Below, in pieces: positions 61,622-64,000 of a stretch of DNA of 64,000 nucleotides. The DNA comes from Bacillus sp. V2I10. GTDB lineage: Bacteria > Bacillota > Bacilli > Bacillales > Bacillaceae. The stretch spans positions 2,938,001 through 3,002,000 of the forward strand of contig NZ_JAUSYV010000001.1 in NCBI RefSeq assembly GCF_030817055.1, given 5' to 3'. The position numbers and the translations under genes are program-made. The notes beneath the pieces were generated by a model. The model was not told the origin of the DNA, made no database searches, and saw only the letters and a program-made list of their open reading frames with translations. How positions within the stretch are numbered: the stretch's first letter is position 1; each line of letters starts with the position of its first letter.

Positions 61622-61757
61622 TTTTAGGAATAACTTTTATCTCATAAATTGTGTTGACTATATCACAGCTGCCCTGGTCAAAAGACAATTGAATCATTTT
61701 ATCATGATCATCCATTTTGAGTGCTCTCTTGGCTTCATCCGTAACAATTAAATTCAT
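61621..61757 (-). pseudogene. HesB/IscA-like gene cut by the transposon end
   Basis: A perfect ribosome binding site (AGGAGG, 7-base spacing) and ATG at 61,757 start MNLIVTDEAKRALKMDDHDKM...QLSFDQGSCDIV, the N-terminal half of a YqkB-type A-type Fe-S family protein. After 45 codons the frame enters the IR (VRKMRIYNVKEF are IR-encoded residues) and continues as a chimera to 61,476. The missing 3' part is not found at the left junction. Confidence 0.85.
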
Positions 61758-61939
61758 AATTTTACCTCCTAAAATTCTTTTCGCAATTATCAATCTTCTG
61801 TTTAATCTATATTTTGAAAACCAAAATCAAAAAGGAATCATCTCTTTACTAAAACTAAAATACCAAGAACTATCTTACATTTTAACAAGTAACACAACTA
61901 ATTATTCATAATGCGAACTGATTTCGATAGGCATATTTA

Positions 61940-63031
61940 CTAAATTCTGTAAGGACCCTTCATTCTTCTTATTTTAAGACATAGCCATACTGATAATGGA
62001 ATAATTAATTGAAATATAGTGGCATATATCGCATATGTTTTAGGGAAATGTATAATCTCCAGTTGATTTTTGAATGCAAGTAATGATAAAGACCAAACAA
62101 TCAACCCGACAGGAAAGAGATAAGTATTAACATTAAAATTTTTTAGAAACTTTGTAGAGAGTTTTGTTAATATGTAGTATTCAACAGACAGTTTGATGAC
62201 TGCAGTAACAAACCAAGCTAGGATAACGAGTGGTTCGATTCTTAATTGAGCGTTTCCAAACGTTAACACACCTGTAGCAGTGCCAGAAGTCGTTAGAGGA
62301 ATATACTTTATATATTCTCCTAATAATCCAACTGAAACGATGAACTTAAATAAATTTGTTAATGTTATAAAAATAATTGGTATTAATAATGGTTTTATAT
62401 TCGATCTTATCTCATCACATATTTGCGGAAGAAACAAAAGTAACAGAATTTCACCTGAAGACTTAGTGGAAATCAAATAAGCTTCTCTAACTAAAGGTTG
62501 AAAACCATCATAAAGGATAGGAAAAAAATGAGCGATCTTTATTTCGCTAAAACTCAATAAAATCACAACAACATTGAGGAAAAAACAAATGGTAGATAAA
62601 AACACACTCAATTGAAGGATGCTCTTTATCCCACCCTGAACACATATCAAATAAATATGTATTATTACAAGGGTTGCAATAAACGTAGTAGTATGTTTTG
62701 GTAAAGTTAAATTTACAATTGTATCCCAAACAATTGCTAAATCTTTTGCTGTGACGAATGCGATAAAAAGCCAATAAACACTTAAAAATACTATGGAAGT
62801 TATCCTGCCGAAACTGCTTCTGATAAGATCAATGAAATCCCCCCCCTTGTTTCCAGAACTTAATAAAGATCGATAAAGAAAAAACAATATTAACGTCCAC
62901 ACTCCTCCAATTAATATTGCTATCCATTGATCTTGAGGCTGAGAAAGGTAGCTAAAAGGAATTAACGTGCTTGTACCCACAACGATTCCATAAACAAGAA
63001 AGGATGATTGAGCAAATGCCTTATTGTTCAT
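61940..63031 (-). CDS. Spore germination protein, GerAB/GerKB-type permease
   Basis: The B subunit of a germinant receptor in the spore inner membrane, related to amino acid permeases. The 363-aa protein has about ten hydrophobic spans, starts FAQSSFLVYGIVVGTSTLI and ends in a basic tail. GGAGG precedes the ATG. It overlaps by 4 bases the small membrane protein gene upstream and is the last gene of the operon. The AT-rich terminator region lies towards the transposon junction. Confidence 0.9.
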   Translation of the reverse strand: MNNKAFAQSSFLVYGIVVGTSTLIPFSYLSQPQDQWIAILIGGVWTLILFFLYRSLLSSGNKGGDFIDLIRSSFGRITSIVFLSVYWLFIAFVTAKDLAIVWDTIVNLTLPKHTTTFIATLVIIHIYLICVQGGIKSILQLSVFLSTICFFLNVVVILLSFSEIKIAHFFPILYDGFQPLVREAYLISTKSSGEILLLLFLPQICDEIRSNIKPLLIPIIFITLTNLFKFIVSVGLLGEYIKYIPLTTSGTATGVLTFGNAQLRIEPLVILAWFVTAVIKLSVEYYILTKLSTKFLKNFNVNTYLFPVGLIVWSLSLLAFKNQLEIIHFPKTYAIYATIFQLIIPLSVWLCLKIRRMKGPYRI

Positions 63032-63252
63032 TCAAAACTTCCTCCAAAAATCCACAAAACAATAGGCTCTACAAATTTGGTCAAGTAGAAGCTTATTGAG
63101 GTATCTATCCTTACTAATGCTAGTATATATACTACAATCCCAATTAAAGACACGGCCCAGTAAGATATTTGATTATGTTTTTCATGTTTTATTTTTCTGT
63201 TGTAAACCAAACATAAAAGCATCAAAAGGGTAAGAAATATCGTTTTTACCAT
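63028..63252 (-). CDS. Small membrane protein in the germination operon (GerKD-like)
   Basis: A 74-aa protein with two hydrophobic segments (about residues 3-17 and 30-48) and a short hydrophobic end. Small two-span D subunits are known in several germinant receptor operons and modulate receptor function. The assignment rests on size, topology and position between the C and B genes. AAAGGAGAAAT precedes the ATG. Confidence 0.75.
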   Translation of the reverse strand: MVKTIFLTLLMLLCLVYNRKIKHEKHNQISYWAVSLIGIVVYILALVRIDTSISFYLTKFVEPIVLWIFGGSFE

Positions 63253-63268
63253 GTGATATTTCTCCTTT

Positions 63269-64000
63269 CTAAGAATGAATTCCTACATGTTTTATGGTGA
63301 CGTTCATTTTAAAGTCAGTTTCAACCTCTGGTAAAATACTATTCCACTTGTAGTGATTTACCTTCCAATAAGAAGGACGGTAGCGATAAAGGTAATCATC
63401 AAACCCTAAAGCATCACATTGATATTCAACTAAGATTTTTTTCATTAATAATGTATATCTTTTTTTCAGTTCTTTTCTTACCAATAATTCTAAATTAGAT
63501 ATGTCTTTTGTCTTAGTAACTTCACCAAATGATGCAATATCAACCTTAAAAAATAAATCTCCTTTAAATATAAATTTAGGTTTACTATAAGAAAATATAC
63601 AATCTCTTTTAATATTGCCACTACTTAAAATTACCTCAACAGGTTTGTTTTTATACTTAACCTTAACACGTAAATTCTTTCCTTGATTTAGCAGTACAGC
63701 TACAAGCGACATCTCTTTTTCATTGAGATAACCTGTTAACTTGCCATTATTTAATAAAGCTACACCCGAAATAATCAATCTCTTCTTTCCATCTGTTTCT
63801 ACGTTATCAAGCAAAGGCAGAATTGATCCTCTCTTATTTCTGCTGGATGATTTTTTGAAAAATTCAACTGCCTTGGTTTTAATACCCTGACGGTTAATAA
63901 GCTGAACAATTGATTCAGATATAGATTGATTTTCGATAGAACTTGAATTTATTATATCGCGGGCTTCCCCTCTTGCTGCTACTATATAGTTACTTCCGCG
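63269..64000 (-). CDS. Germinant receptor lipoprotein, Ger(x)C family (5' part outside window)
   Basis: The C-terminal about 243 residues of a GerAC/GerKC-type spore lipoprotein. The frame is open to the right edge, and I read it through the TTG at 63,814. Family features are LPLLDNV...IISGVALLNNGKLTGYLNEKEM and the late segment ELKKRYTLLMKKILVEYQCDALGFDDYLYRYRPSYW. It is upstream of the D and B genes, so the order is (A?)-C-D-B as in gerK-type operons. Confidence 0.88.
   Translation of the reverse strand, partial: RGSNYIVAARGEARDIINSSSIENQSISESIVQLINRQGIKTKAVEFFKKSSSRNKRGSILPLLDNVETDGKKRLIISGVALLNNGKLTGYLNEKEMSLVAVLLNQGKNLRVKVKYKNKPVEVILSSGNIKRDCIFSYSKPKFIFKGDLFFKVDIASFGEVTKTKDISNLELLVRKELKKRYTLLMKKILVEYQCDALGFDDYLYRYRPSYWKVNHYKWNSILPEVETDFKMNVTIKHVGIHS

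Noticed and set aside
1..64000. tRNA or rRNA genes
   Set aside because: No CCA-ending cloverleaf or rRNA-like conserved stretch was noticed while reading; without a scan I do not report any.

Overview
The window looks like chromosome of a low-GC, spore-forming Firmicute of the Bacillaceae (Bacillus in the broad sense). It carries an SspL-type small acid-soluble spore protein, a GerA-type germinant receptor operon, a class D sortase with its LPxTA substrate, many short conserved Bacillus proteins and consistently strong AGGAGG-type ribosome binding sites. I cannot name the species.

Region 1 (1-17.5 kb) is mostly single genes and short operons separated by good intrinsic terminators: a two-P-loop ATPase, the sortase pair, spore and coiled-coil proteins, cysteine dioxygenase, a YurQ-like GIY-YIG protein and a YurR-like FAD oxidoreductase, a stand-alone CdsA, a membrane-anchored cupredoxin and an M20-family amidohydrolase. 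It also holds several deletion scars: an MFS transporter missing its middle, a quinone oxidoreductase joined to the tail of a molybdopterin oxidoreductase, and an IS3 relic in which orfA and orfB are fused.

Region 2 (17.5-29.4 kb) is a cobalamin riboswitch followed by a tightly overlapping operon: btuR/cobO, cobQ, cobT, btuF, btuC, btuD with a C-terminal extension, cbiB, cobD, cobU, cobS, cobC and a second small CobU/CobP-like gene. No corrin-ring genes are present, so it reads as corrinoid import, salvage and lower-ligand assembly. An MFS pump, an ArsR regulator with an SRPBCC (AHSA1) protein and a YcgL-like nucleotidyltransferase follow.

Region 3 (32,955-61,621) is a 28.7-kb Tn3-family mosaic bounded by 38-bp inverted repeats (GGGGTACC...ACGTTAAG). 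Inside each end lies about 0.5 kb of nearly identical inverted sequence carrying a DJ-1/PfpI gene, whole on the left and 5'-truncated on the right. A third, diverged IR at 43,936 cuts a second resolvase gene. tnpR and the res site are intact but tnpA is truncated, so the element looks immobile. Two IS3-family elements lie almost end to end inside it. The cargo includes an XRE regulator with an accessory FabF, a MOSC protein, a LysE exporter with a MocR regulator, and a TetR-linked gene set.

The TetR-linked set (49.4-60.8 kb) is the most unusual part. A 22-bp palindrome with arms TTATACAGAC/GTCTGTATAA occurs five times. In three copies it begins exactly at the 17-bp spacer of a TTGAAA-N17-TATAAT promoter and runs into the -10. 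These promoters precede two tandem pairs of DUF1348 (NTF2-like) genes and a decayed alpha/beta-hydrolase gene followed by tetR. Nearby lie a flavin-type oxidoreductase, an A-type Fe-S-like protein, DinB, carbonic anhydrase with cyanase, an AlsS-like ThDP enzyme, a fifth DUF1348 relic, a GNAT-AlsS fusion relic and the 5' third of a gapA gene. I infer a mobile, TetR-controlled stress or detoxification regulon that has been duplicated and is partly decaying.

Region 4 (61.6-64 kb) is host chromosome again: a HesB-like gene cut by the transposon end, then a germinant receptor operon (gerC-type, a small membrane protein, gerB-type) running off the right edge.
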